A stretch of 8,808 nt of DNA from Emticicia sp943368675 (GTDB taxonomy: Bacteria; Bacteroidota; Bacteroidia; Cytophagales; Spirosomataceae). Position numbers and translations under genes: made by a program. Numbering within the stretch: the stretch's first letter is position 1; every line of letters begins with the position of its first letter. Under the pieces are notes generated by a model that was not told the DNA's origin, made no database searches, and saw only the letters and a program-made list of their open reading frames with translations. The stretch spans positions 1 through 8,808 of the forward strand of contig CALRLN020000210.1 in assembly GCA_943368675.1 (NCBI GenBank), read 5' to 3'. Of the stretch, positions 1-6,609 are shown piece after piece.

Positions 1-1
1 T

Positions 2-1663
2 ATCTCGTTCTTATTGCTGGTTGTAGTAGTTGGTGCTTATTTTATTTATAATTATCAGCGATTAAAACGAAACAAACTGGCCCAGCAGCTTACTTTTGAA
101 CTAAAGGAGGCAGAGCGCTTAGCTGAGCTTGATACACTTAAAACCCGTTTTTTTGCCAATGTATCGCACGAATTCCGCACGCCACTCACGCTTCTGGTCG
201 GGCCACTGTCTGATTTAAAGAAAAAGTTTCCGAAAGAAGAACTCATCAACCTGATGCAGCGGAATCTGGAAAGATTACAGACACTTATCAATCAGTTACT
301 CGATTTGTCGAAACTGGAGGCTCATAAAATGGACCCGCATATACAGCAGGGCGACCTGGCTTATTTTCTGAGGAATCTTCTGGCTTCGTTTGAATCATTA
401 GGCGAAAGCAAGGGGATACATTTTAATTATCCCAGGCGTATTGATTCACATATTGCGTATTTTGATGCTGATAAAACTGAAAAAATCGTAACCAATCTTA
501 TATCTAATGCCTTTAAGTTTACTCCTGAGAAAGGCGAGATAGATGTGGCTATTGTTTTTACTGACACCCGGTTTACGCTGAGCATTAAAGACACCGGCAT
601 TGGTATTGACAGCGAACGACTGCCGCATATATTTGACCGTTTTTATCAGGTAGATAACAGTAACAGACGAAACTATGAGGGAACAGGCATAGGGCTGTCG
701 CTGGTAAAAGAATTGGTAGAGGTGTTGAAGGGGAATATTAAAGTAGAGAGCCAGCCCGGAATAGGTACGGCTTTTACGGTAAGTATTCCGTGCGATAAGC
801 TGAGCTGGGAGAAATATCTGAGTAACGAACCACTGGCAATAAAGGAAGCCGAGAATAAAGCTGAGATAGCGCAGAATCAGGCCATTGCTGATAAAAAAGC
901 AGATAGTGAATTACCTATTCTGCTGATTGTAGAAGACAATGCCGACCTGAGAACATATATCAGGAGCCATTTTGAGCAGACCTACCAGATTGCAGAAGCG
1001 GCTGACGGACAGGAAGGCTATGAAAAAGCGATTGAACTCGTGCCGGATTTAGTGATTTGTGACCTGATGATGCCACGGCTGGATGGGTTTGAGTTTTGCA
1101 AGCTGGTGAAGTCGGATATACGGACTAACCATATTCCGGTGATTATGCTCACTGCCAAGGCAGCGCTTGAAGACAGACTGGAAGGCCTGGAACTGGGCGC
1201 TGATGATTATCTGGCAAAACCGTTTAATACGGAAGAGTTGCAGATCAGGATACGAAACCTGATCAACATCAGGCAGGTATTGCGCGAAAAGTATAGCCAG
1301 CAGATTGCTGAAAGTATAGTGAAAACCACTGCAAAGGATGATACGGCAAATAGTTTGTTTTTACGCAAGCTGAGCAGTATTATTGAGAAGTATATCGGCG
1401 ACAGCAGCTTTAATGTGGAGATACTGGCTGAGGAAATGAATATGACGTCGGTGCAGGTGCGCCGGAAGTTAAAGGCATTGACCAACCAGACTGCCATAGA
1501 GTTTATCAGGAATTACAGGCTCGAAAAAGCGGCTGCAATGCTCAGCACGAAGCTGACGAGTGTTTCGGAAGTGGCTTATCTGGTAGGCTTTGAGAGCCTG
1601 CCGTATTTCTCGAAAGTATTTCAGGAGAAATTCGGCAAGCTGGCTTCGGAATGGGGTGAGTAG
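2..1663 (+). CDS. Hybrid two-component system protein (histidine kinase - receiver - AraC HTH), 5' truncated
   Basis: This is the 3' portion of a one-protein signalling system: a membrane kinase that passes phosphate to its own receiver and binds DNA through an AraC-type domain. The frame is open to the left edge, so the start is outside the window; the TTG at nt 14 lies inside a membrane helix and is not a credible start. Counting from the codon at nt 2 there are 553 visible residues: a transmembrane helix (1-18), a basic coiled stretch, HisKA with H-box SHEFRTP (phosphoacceptor H56), N-box N165/N169, G1 DTGIGI (197-202), F-box FDRF (211-214) and G2 GTGIGLSL (227-234). An Ala/Lys/Glu-rich linker follows (about 279-303). 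The receiver (305-420) has acidic E311/D312, phosphoacceptor D354, T384 and K406 intact. The C-terminal HTH_18 domain (about 453-553) has both helix-turn-helix units. All catalytic residues are present. The missing N-terminus would carry the sensor, whose ligand cannot be judged. Confidence 0.93.
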   Translation: MSFLLLVVVVGAYFIYNYQRLKRNKLAQQLTFELKEAERLAELDTLKTRFFANVSHEFRTPLTLLVGPLSDLKKKFPKEELINLMQRNLERLQTLINQLLDLSKLEAHKMDPHIQQGDLAYFLRNLLASFESLGESKGIHFNYPRRIDSHIAYFDADKTEKIVTNLISNAFKFTPEKGEIDVAIVFTDTRFTLSIKDTGIGIDSERLPHIFDRFYQVDNSNRRNYEGTGIGLSLVKELVEVLKGNIKVESQPGIGTAFTVSIPCDKLSWEKYLSNEPLAIKEAENKAEIAQNQAIADKKADSELPILLIVEDNADLRTYIRSHFEQTYQIAEAADGQEGYEKAIELVPDLVICDLMMPRLDGFEFCKLVKSDIRTNHIPVIMLTAKAALEDRLEGLELGADDYLAKPFNTEELQIRIRNLINIRQVLREKYSQQIAESIVKTTAKDDTANSLFLRKLSSIIEKYIGDSSFNVEILAEEMNMTSVQVRRKLKALTNQTAIEFIRNYRLEKAAAMLSTKLTSVSEVAYLVGFESLPYFSKVFQEKFGKLASEWGE

Positions 1664-1693
1664 GAGAGGGACATTATTTCTTCTATTGCTCTT

Positions 1694-1708
1694 CAACAAA
1701 GAATGTTG
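1694..1708 (+). terminator. Weak candidate terminator hairpin after the hybrid regulator
   Basis: CAACA (1694-1698) pairs with TGTTG (1704-1708) around a 5-nt loop and is followed by only three T residues, 31 nt past the regulator stop codon. The 5-bp stem is short and AT-leaning, so it could easily be chance. It is listed because its position is right for the end of this plus-strand transcript. Confidence 0.2.
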
Positions 1709-1819
1709 TTTAATCTATTATGAGTATGGGTAAGCTATTAGGAATGAAAATATTGTACAGAATTATACAGATTTAGTAAGGCGCATTTTTGCAAATCTAA
1801 CTATTTGAAGGAGAAAATG

Positions 1820-1860
1820 AGAAAAGTAACAATCCGGAACTTTGCGATTGCTACTTTCCC
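1820..1860 (-). terminator. Hairpin, probable terminator of the leftward lipoprotein transcript
   Basis: The arms 1820-1834 and 1846-1860 pair along 15 positions around an 11-nt loop (1835-1845). Read as minus-strand RNA, all 15 positions pair, three of them as G-U wobbles (1851/1829, 1858/1822, 1860/1820). Read as plus-strand RNA, the same three positions are A-C mismatches. This asymmetry suggests the structure works in leftward RNA. It begins about 98 nt beyond the lipoprotein stop codon, and the 3' arm and the sequence after it are U-rich but interrupted by C. That fits an imperfect intrinsic terminator or a 3'-end stabilising stem for the minus-strand gene. Confidence 0.45.
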
Positions 1861-1957
1861 ATATCATTAGTTCAGAGGAGGAATATATTTCAAACATGAA
1901 GTTTCAGAATGAACCCGCTCTTTTGTTTTAACCTTTTTGCTGCTACAACTCTATCGA

Positions 1958-2572
1958 TTATTTACTAATAAACCCTTCCTCTAGCATTTTATCATAGACT
2001 ACTTTGGCTATTTCGGCTACCATTTTATCAACTCCTTCAGGATTAGTAGTTTTTGTGAGTCCTGCCCAGATAATTCTATCTTCTTTGATAGAGTAGATGT
2101 TTACTTCAATGGTATAGGTTCTGGTTGTAAAGTAGCGGTTCGGACTAGAATAATACATCCAGCTTCTGCGGTAATAGCCACCAAACGAACGATAATATAT
2201 AGGATAAGATGAGATAACCCCTGGCATATAATTCACTTCTTTATCAACATCAACCAGTCTCATAATAACAGCCCCGTCAAAATGATCAGCTTTGATTTTT
2301 TCTATGATCTGCTTTTCATCTTTTTCGTTGATGCTCTGGTTTAAATAATTATAAGACACAACCCCCTTTCCCTGAAGATACTTAACCATCTGATCTTCAG
2401 CTTTATGGCGGCTGGTTTCATTTTTAAGCATGGCAACCACCAATACTTTATTCAGCTTATCAATAACAACGGTTTTGTCAGGTTCTCTCCAGCTACTTGT
2501 AATCCGGGTAGTTGTACAAGACATCAGACTAATGCCACACAGGCAGGCAAGTAAAAATATGGACTTTTTCAT
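1958..2572 (-). CDS. Uncharacterised Bacteroidota lipoprotein
   Basis: A predicted 204-residue lipoprotein of unknown function. The start ATG is followed by a lysine pair, a hydrophobic stretch and a lipobox ending S-L-M-S-C, so Cys19 should be lipidated after signal peptidase II cleavage. The residues after the Cys (TTTR) lack the acidic surface-export signature known in some Bacteroidota, which suggests a periplasm-facing anchor (inference). The mature part has an alpha/beta look: a KVLVVAML strand (42-49), a helix with conserved-looking ET-R-AED residues (52-60), a DGAVIMRLV strand (99-107), a segment very rich in Tyr and other aromatics (117-153), the strand TYTIEVNIYSI (152-162) and a C-terminal helix ending near the terminus. 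It resembles small phylum-specific lipoproteins that I recall only as hypothetical, with a weak likeness to DUF4136. It lies 71 bp after the universal stress protein on the same strand and may share its transcript. No Shine-Dalgarno is visible, as is usual in this phylum. Confidence 0.8.
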   Translation of the reverse strand: MKKSIFLLACLCGISLMSCTTTRITSSWREPDKTVVIDKLNKVLVVAMLKNETSRHKAEDQMVKYLQGKGVVSYNYLNQSINEKDEKQIIEKIKADHFDGAVIMRLVDVDKEVNYMPGVISSYPIYYRSFGGYYRRSWMYYSSPNRYFTTRTYTIEVNIYSIKEDRIIWAGLTKTTNPEGVDKMVAEIAKVVYDKMLEEGFISK

Positions 2573-2643
2573 GATTATTATTGGTAAGAATATAAGATTT
2601 TTTATGGATTCAAAAATTAATAGTTTAACAGAGCAGTTGCTTC

Positions 2644-3486
2644 TTATTCATCAATTTCCATTTTCTTTTGCAAAATCAAGACAGGTGTTTTGGCAAACAA
2701 AACGAGATGTTTACTGACGCTGGTATGAAATAAATTTCCCAGAAAACCTCTTTTCTCACGGGCTACCACAATTACATCTGGTTTTTGATTTCGGATATAA
2801 GTGTCTAATCCGCTGATGGTGTCTTGTCTGTGTAGATTTCTGAACACAATAGGTTTTTCTTTGAGTTTTCTTGTGATTCCTGCTATTATTTCTTCTGATG
2901 AGAAAACTTCCTGTTCCTGATCTTCATCAATATGGACAGCTTTCACTCTCGCCCCGGTCAGGTCGGCAATAGTAGTCAGATAATTGATGACTTCCACTTC
3001 GTCACCTTTCAGATCGGTTGCATAAATAATTGATTTGATTGTATCTGCCTCTATTCTGGCAGGAATAACCCATACAGGACACTTGGCACCTTTAACTACA
3101 CTCAAAGTCTTTGAGCCAAATATTTCTTCAAAATCTGCGGGATGGTCTACATTCCCCATGATTATGCAATCAGCGCTCTGGTCAATAGCGGTTTCAATTA
3201 TGGTAGAGCTAACCTCCCCATATAAAACTTTCGTATCACATTTTACAAGATTATTTGCGTCGCTGTCATACGGCAGGCACACACTTTGTTTGAAATTTTC
3301 CATTTCTTTCTGTGTATCTTCCCATGTTGATTCGGGCAAGGCAATGGCCATAGCTGTATCAGGAATTAGCTGTATAACATGTAAGAATGTAACTTTGCCG
3401 TCTGTTAACCGGGCAAGAGAAAGAGCAAACTCTGCCGCATATTGCGCTGAAATACTAAAGTCGGTAGGAACAAGTATTTTTTTCAT
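2644..3486 (-). CDS. Tandem-domain universal stress protein (UspA family)
   Basis: A 280-residue cytoplasmic protein made of two fused Usp domains, a common format in Bacteroidota. Domain 1 (1-142) opens with KKILVPTDFS and closes with CPVWVIP; domain 2 (about 150-273) opens with SIIYATDL and closes with TPVLIL. These are the first and last beta strands of the Usp fold. Usp proteins bind ATP or AMP and help cells survive stress, starvation or growth arrest; the exact role here is unknown. The usual loop G-x2-G-x9-G-(S/T) is degenerate. In domain 1, GNVDHPADFEEIFGS (111-125) keeps the first Gly and the final Gly-Ser but lacks the second Gly. In domain 2, REKRGFLGNLFHTSVS (243-258) has a different pattern. 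The ATG at 3486 is the natural start because it puts the first strand at residue 3. The lipoprotein gene follows 71 bp downstream on the same strand. The family call is firm; a shared operon is inference. Confidence 0.92.
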   Translation of the reverse strand: MKKILVPTDFSISAQYAAEFALSLARLTDGKVTFLHVIQLIPDTAMAIALPESTWEDTQKEMENFKQSVCLPYDSDANNLVKCDTKVLYGEVSSTIIETAIDQSADCIIMGNVDHPADFEEIFGSKTLSVVKGAKCPVWVIPARIEADTIKSIIYATDLKGDEVEVINYLTTIADLTGARVKAVHIDEDQEQEVFSSEEIIAGITRKLKEKPIVFRNLHRQDTISGLDTYIRNQKPDVIVVAREKRGFLGNLFHTSVSKHLVLFAKTPVLILQKKMEIDE

Positions 3487-3499
3487 TGAAATAGTTTTG

Positions 3500-3528
3500 A
3501 AATAGTATCAATTTCTTATTTCGTCAAA
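3500..3528 (-). promoter_or_regulatory. Possible Bacteroidota-type promoter for the universal stress protein
   Basis: Reading leftward, TTTG (complement of 3525-3528) is followed after 17 nt by TACTATTT (complement of 3500-3507). Bacteroidota housekeeping promoters have a -33 TTTG and a -7 TAnnTTTG; the second box here matches only loosely. Transcription would begin very close to the ATG at 3486, giving a leader of only a few nt. Treat this as a weak candidate. Confidence 0.22.
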
Positions 3529-3670
3529 TTTGGATGTTTTTTTCTACGGATATAATGATTGCCAACAGCATCCTGCCTGACCTGCATCAGATTTTCGTGT
3601 GACGGCTGTATCAAACAGCAATAATTAATTTCCTCAATAAAGACGGTAGAAAATCAATCCTCCGGAGCTT

Positions 3671-3717
3671 TAATCATTTAACTGATTTTAATCATAGGGT
3701 CTGCGGATAGTAATCAT
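3671..3717. repeat. Three direct copies of heptamer TAATCAT
   Basis: TAATCAT occurs at 3671-3677, 3689-3695 and 3711-3717, with start-to-start spacings of 18 and 22 bp. The middle copy overlaps the inverted repeat TGATT-tt-AATCA (3683-3694). The spacing is roughly two helical turns, so it could be an operator for one of the divergent genes. The motif is AT-rich and may recur by chance. Confidence 0.35.
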
Positions 3718-3853
3718 ATCTCAGATAATTCTTCTTCAGTAACTTTATTTTTTATCATGGTATATCCTTTTGTAGTTGTTTCCGGATATCTCAATCTGCC
3801 AGTTATTATTAATGGGTGTCTGTATTTCAGAAAAAAGCAGTAAAAATATTTCA

Positions 3854-6574
3854 ATGAAAAACTTATTATTTATTATACTTTACACGGTATATTCCTTTCA
3901 GGCCTATTCGCAGAATTTTTACCCTGCTGGCGGCAGTCAGAATTGTCAGATCAAAACTCCTGTTGATATAGATTCAGGGCACGAGCGGATAAAGAATACA
4001 TTAGCCTCGGGGCCTCCAATAGTGCGGATTGCTTATATCATTCCCTCTAACAGGGTGCCGCAGGATAATTATAAGCAAAACTTACAGTTTGCTGTTGAAT
4101 TGGCTCAGATGTGGTATAGAAATAATATGCAGGCGAATGGATTTGGCCCCAAAACCTTTATTTATGAAACAGAAGAAGGCACAACAAGACCAAAAATACA
4201 CCTGGTGAATGCTGAGCAGACCGATACTTATTTAAGAGGAAACGACGCTTATGAATTATTTGAGAATACCAAAAATGCAGCCAAAAGCGCAGGCCTTAGC
4301 ATAGATGCCGATGGCGAGGTATGGGTACTGGTTCCTGAAACAATTTTACAAAACCCCGATGGTTCGTTTATAGGAGGGATGGCTTTGGGTAGCGGCGGTG
4401 GTAGTGGAAATAACCCGGGTCTTGCCCAGTTCTCTAGCACTATTATACAACTCTTTAATCCGCAAATGATATTAACAGATACGCCGTATGCGGGTCAGTA
4501 TATGCCTCAGTGGGGACCGTATCCTTTAGTTAATGAAGTGTCATTCGTATGGTTTGAAGGTCCGACCTGGAGTTCTGTGGCCTCATCATGGCTAGGTGCA
4601 TTATGCCATGAAATGGGTCACGCTTTCGGGCTGAATCATGATATGCGGCATGATAATAATTTCTTTGGTGGATTAATGGGTAATGGACTGAGAGGAATGA
4701 GAGGGAGTTTATTTCCGGAATTGTTTCCCACAGACTATACCCGTTTAGAATATGGCTCAGCCCTGCAATTAAACCGGAGCCACTATTTCAACCGGGATAA
4801 AATTGTAAATACTGCACCAAATTTAAGCATTTTAACATCGGGCACAGTTGCGCCTGATAATGGCTTATTGAATATCAGGTTTACGGCGTATGATGCAGAT
4901 AGTATTGCTTATGCACAACTGACTAATGCCAGCGGAGACCAGATTGACGAAACGGTATTCAATAGTACGGATGTTGATGCTACTTTCAAAACGCCTTATT
5001 ATACATCAGGTGCAACAGGGTCTTTTACGGTAACTGTATGTGATAAGCAAGGCAATCGTACCAGGTACAATACTTACATCACTGTTCCGAATGGGTTCAA
5101 TCAGGCACCAAAGGCTTTCCTGAGAATCCTTTATCCTAATGCACCTTCTTCGTCGGGTAGTACGTTTTTTGACGCTTCTTCAACTACCGATCCGGATTAT
5201 GATTCGTTTACGACAGAATTTGATTTTAATAATGATGGTATTTTTGATACTCCGCCGCTTAATTCTCTGTCAACCAGTTATACTATTCCACAAAACGGGC
5301 CTTATTTGAGCCGTATCAGGGTAACAGACTCACATGGAGCCTCTTTCATTTCGTCACCTGTTGGCGGTAATTACGGAAAAAACTGTGGCATTGATTCTCC
5401 GGTCATTAATGGATTAAATAAAATTTGCCCTGGTGCATCAGTTGTACTGACAGCAAGCACATGTTATGGCACTTTGAGCTGGTCAACGGGGGCAACTACT
5501 CAGTCAATTACAGTAAATCCGGTAGTTTCAACTGCTTATACGGTAAGTTGTAGCTATGCCTGCCCGAATCTGATAAGCCAACCCTTTTTAGTAAATGTTT
5601 TTCCGGATAATTCATCGCTTACCGGGGTTGTCCAGTCAGGGCTTCAAAAATCAGCACAGACCATTACTTCTGCCCAAACTTTATCTACACCTTCTAACGT
5701 CATATACAGCACCGTAAGAAGCATTACACTGTTACCGGGTTTTAAAGCAGAAAAAGGAAATACATTCTCTACTCTTCTGCAAAGTTGCAGCTATCCGATA
5801 GCAAATGCAGATAATGCAAGTGTCCTGATGAATATATCCAGGACAATAAATATTCTTTCTAATGATTTTAATGCAGACGGTACACCTGTTACTGATTTAA
5901 CCTTAGTCATCTTACCAGCCATTGTTACTAATCCTGCCAAAGGTAAGGTTATTGTAAATGCCGATGGTACAATTACCTATTCGTCTTATGGGGGGGCAAG
6001 TGGAACAGATACCTTTTCGTATTCCATTTGTAACAAAAACAATAATGCGCAGTGTTCTGTAGGTACAGTGACCATCACACTTCAGGATTTTGTGAACCCG
6101 ATTCAGAATGCCCGGTTTGAAACCGCGGTTGATTTCAGCACAGCACCCTGGCAAAAGGCAGGATGGAAGGTTCCGCAGGCAGTATTTTCATGGCTTTCAG
6201 GTCAGGGAAGAAATAATTCCGGATGCATAAAAATGTTCAGTGGCTTTACACCGGACAATGTTCAAACCAATGATGTATATGTATATCAGACAGTTACCCT
6301 AAACCCCAACACAAATTATACTTTCAGGGCATGGGTAAAAACTGAGAACGTGAGCCCCGTAAGCGGGAAAGGCGCTTCATTGGCACTTGTCAATGGCAGC
6401 GCCCGGCCTCCGACCAGCATCGGGCTGAATGGCACAAATGACTGGACTCTGTTGTTTCTTAATTTCAATTCCGGTTCTACTGGTGTTGTTACTATTTCCT
6501 GCCGTCTGGGGTATACCAATGCTGACTCATCAGGTTCGGCTTATTTTGATGATCTGACGATAGTTCCGCAATGA
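3854..6574 (+). CDS. Secreted multi-domain zinc metalloprotease
   Basis: A 906-residue extracellular or surface protease. The ATG at 3854 is chosen over the in-frame TTG at 3776 because it places a classic signal peptide at the very N-terminus (MKNLLFII...QAYS, cleavage near residue 19-20). The peptidase region (about 55-315) carries the metzincin-like zinc motif HEMGHAFGLNH: H252, E253, H256 and H262, followed by Asp263 and a plausible Met-turn (GGLMGNG, M275). From memory, GFGPKTF (96-102) and the zinc site resemble the putative peptidase family PF12044; this is unverified. Then come beta-sandwich modules: an Ig-like segment (321-412), a PKD-like domain with a Ca-loop-like DFNNDGIFD (416-504), a Cys-containing Ig/PKD-like repeat (514-583), a 3-coathanger-stack-like segment (590-645), a further Ig-like domain (646-744), and a C-terminal galactose-binding-like, CBM-type jelly roll (749-906) ending YFDDLTIVPQ. 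No typical type IX sorting domain is seen at the C-terminus. The substrate is probably an extracellular protein or glycoprotein (inference). Confidence 0.9.
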   Translation: MKNLLFIILYTVYSFQAYSQNFYPAGGSQNCQIKTPVDIDSGHERIKNTLASGPPIVRIAYIIPSNRVPQDNYKQNLQFAVELAQMWYRNNMQANGFGPKTFIYETEEGTTRPKIHLVNAEQTDTYLRGNDAYELFENTKNAAKSAGLSIDADGEVWVLVPETILQNPDGSFIGGMALGSGGGSGNNPGLAQFSSTIIQLFNPQMILTDTPYAGQYMPQWGPYPLVNEVSFVWFEGPTWSSVASSWLGALCHEMGHAFGLNHDMRHDNNFFGGLMGNGLRGMRGSLFPELFPTDYTRLEYGSALQLNRSHYFNRDKIVNTAPNLSILTSGTVAPDNGLLNIRFTAYDADSIAYAQLTNASGDQIDETVFNSTDVDATFKTPYYTSGATGSFTVTVCDKQGNRTRYNTYITVPNGFNQAPKAFLRILYPNAPSSSGSTFFDASSTTDPDYDSFTTEFDFNNDGIFDTPPLNSLSTSYTIPQNGPYLSRIRVTDSHGASFISSPVGGNYGKNCGIDSPVINGLNKICPGASVVLTASTCYGTLSWSTGATTQSITVNPVVSTAYTVSCSYACPNLISQPFLVNVFPDNSSLTGVVQSGLQKSAQTITSAQTLSTPSNVIYSTVRSITLLPGFKAEKGNTFSTLLQSCSYPIANADNASVLMNISRTINILSNDFNADGTPVTDLTLVILPAIVTNPAKGKVIVNADGTITYSSYGGASGTDTFSYSICNKNNNAQCSVGTVTITLQDFVNPIQNARFETAVDFSTAPWQKAGWKVPQAVFSWLSGQGRNNSGCIKMFSGFTPDNVQTNDVYVYQTVTLNPNTNYTFRAWVKTENVSPVSGKGASLALVNGSARPPTSIGLNGTNDWTLLFLNFNSGSTGVVTISCRLGYTNADSSGSAYFDDLTIVPQ

Positions 6575-6609
6575 TAGGTTCGTAAAAGCAGAGATAGATG
6601 ATTTATGAG
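6575..6609. other. 35-bp convergent gap between protease and P-type ATPase genes
   Basis: The two stop codons face each other across 35 bp. I see no stem followed by a T-run in either direction, so each transcript probably extends into the 3' end of the other gene or ends by a factor-dependent route. Nothing else is present in the gap. Confidence 0.5.

Larger units (their letters stand above)
3487..3853. other. Divergent intergenic region between stress-protein and protease genes
   Basis: This 367-bp AT-rich stretch separates two divergently oriented genes and so should hold the promoters of both. Visible elements are three copies of TAATCAT (3671, 3689 and 3711), a TGATTTTAATCA inverted repeat overlapping the second copy (3683-3694), a perfect CTCCGGAG palindrome (3660-3667), and a small hairpin GCTGT-ATCAA-ACAGC (3605-3619). 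I find no convincing -33/-7 pair for the protease. No ORF longer than about 15 codons is persuasive here. The open frame running from the TTG at 3776 into the protease has no signal-peptide logic and is treated as leader. Confidence 0.55.

Noticed and set aside
1817..1870. 17-codon plus-strand ORF (MRKVTIRNFAIATFPYH) preceded by AAGGAG
   Set aside because: The purine run sits only three bases from the ATG, the peptide is very short, and the sequence is better explained by the hairpin that overlaps it.
2430..2717. 95-codon plus-strand open frame across the lipoprotein/Usp gap
   Set aside because: It overlaps two well-supported minus-strand genes and the peptide has no recognisable features.
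3555..3602. 15-codon plus-strand ORF in the divergent intergenic region
   Set aside because: No ribosome-binding site and no recognisable sequence; this length is expected by chance.
3605..3619. Hairpin GCTGT-ATCAA-ACAGC considered as a terminator or riboswitch element
   Set aside because: It lies between divergent genes where no transcript should end, has no T-run, and no known riboswitch core is visible around it.
3776..3853. In-frame N-terminal extension of the protease from a TTG codon
   Set aside because: The extension would bury the signal peptide behind 26 residues of non-signal sequence; ATG at 3854 starts the protein in the standard way.
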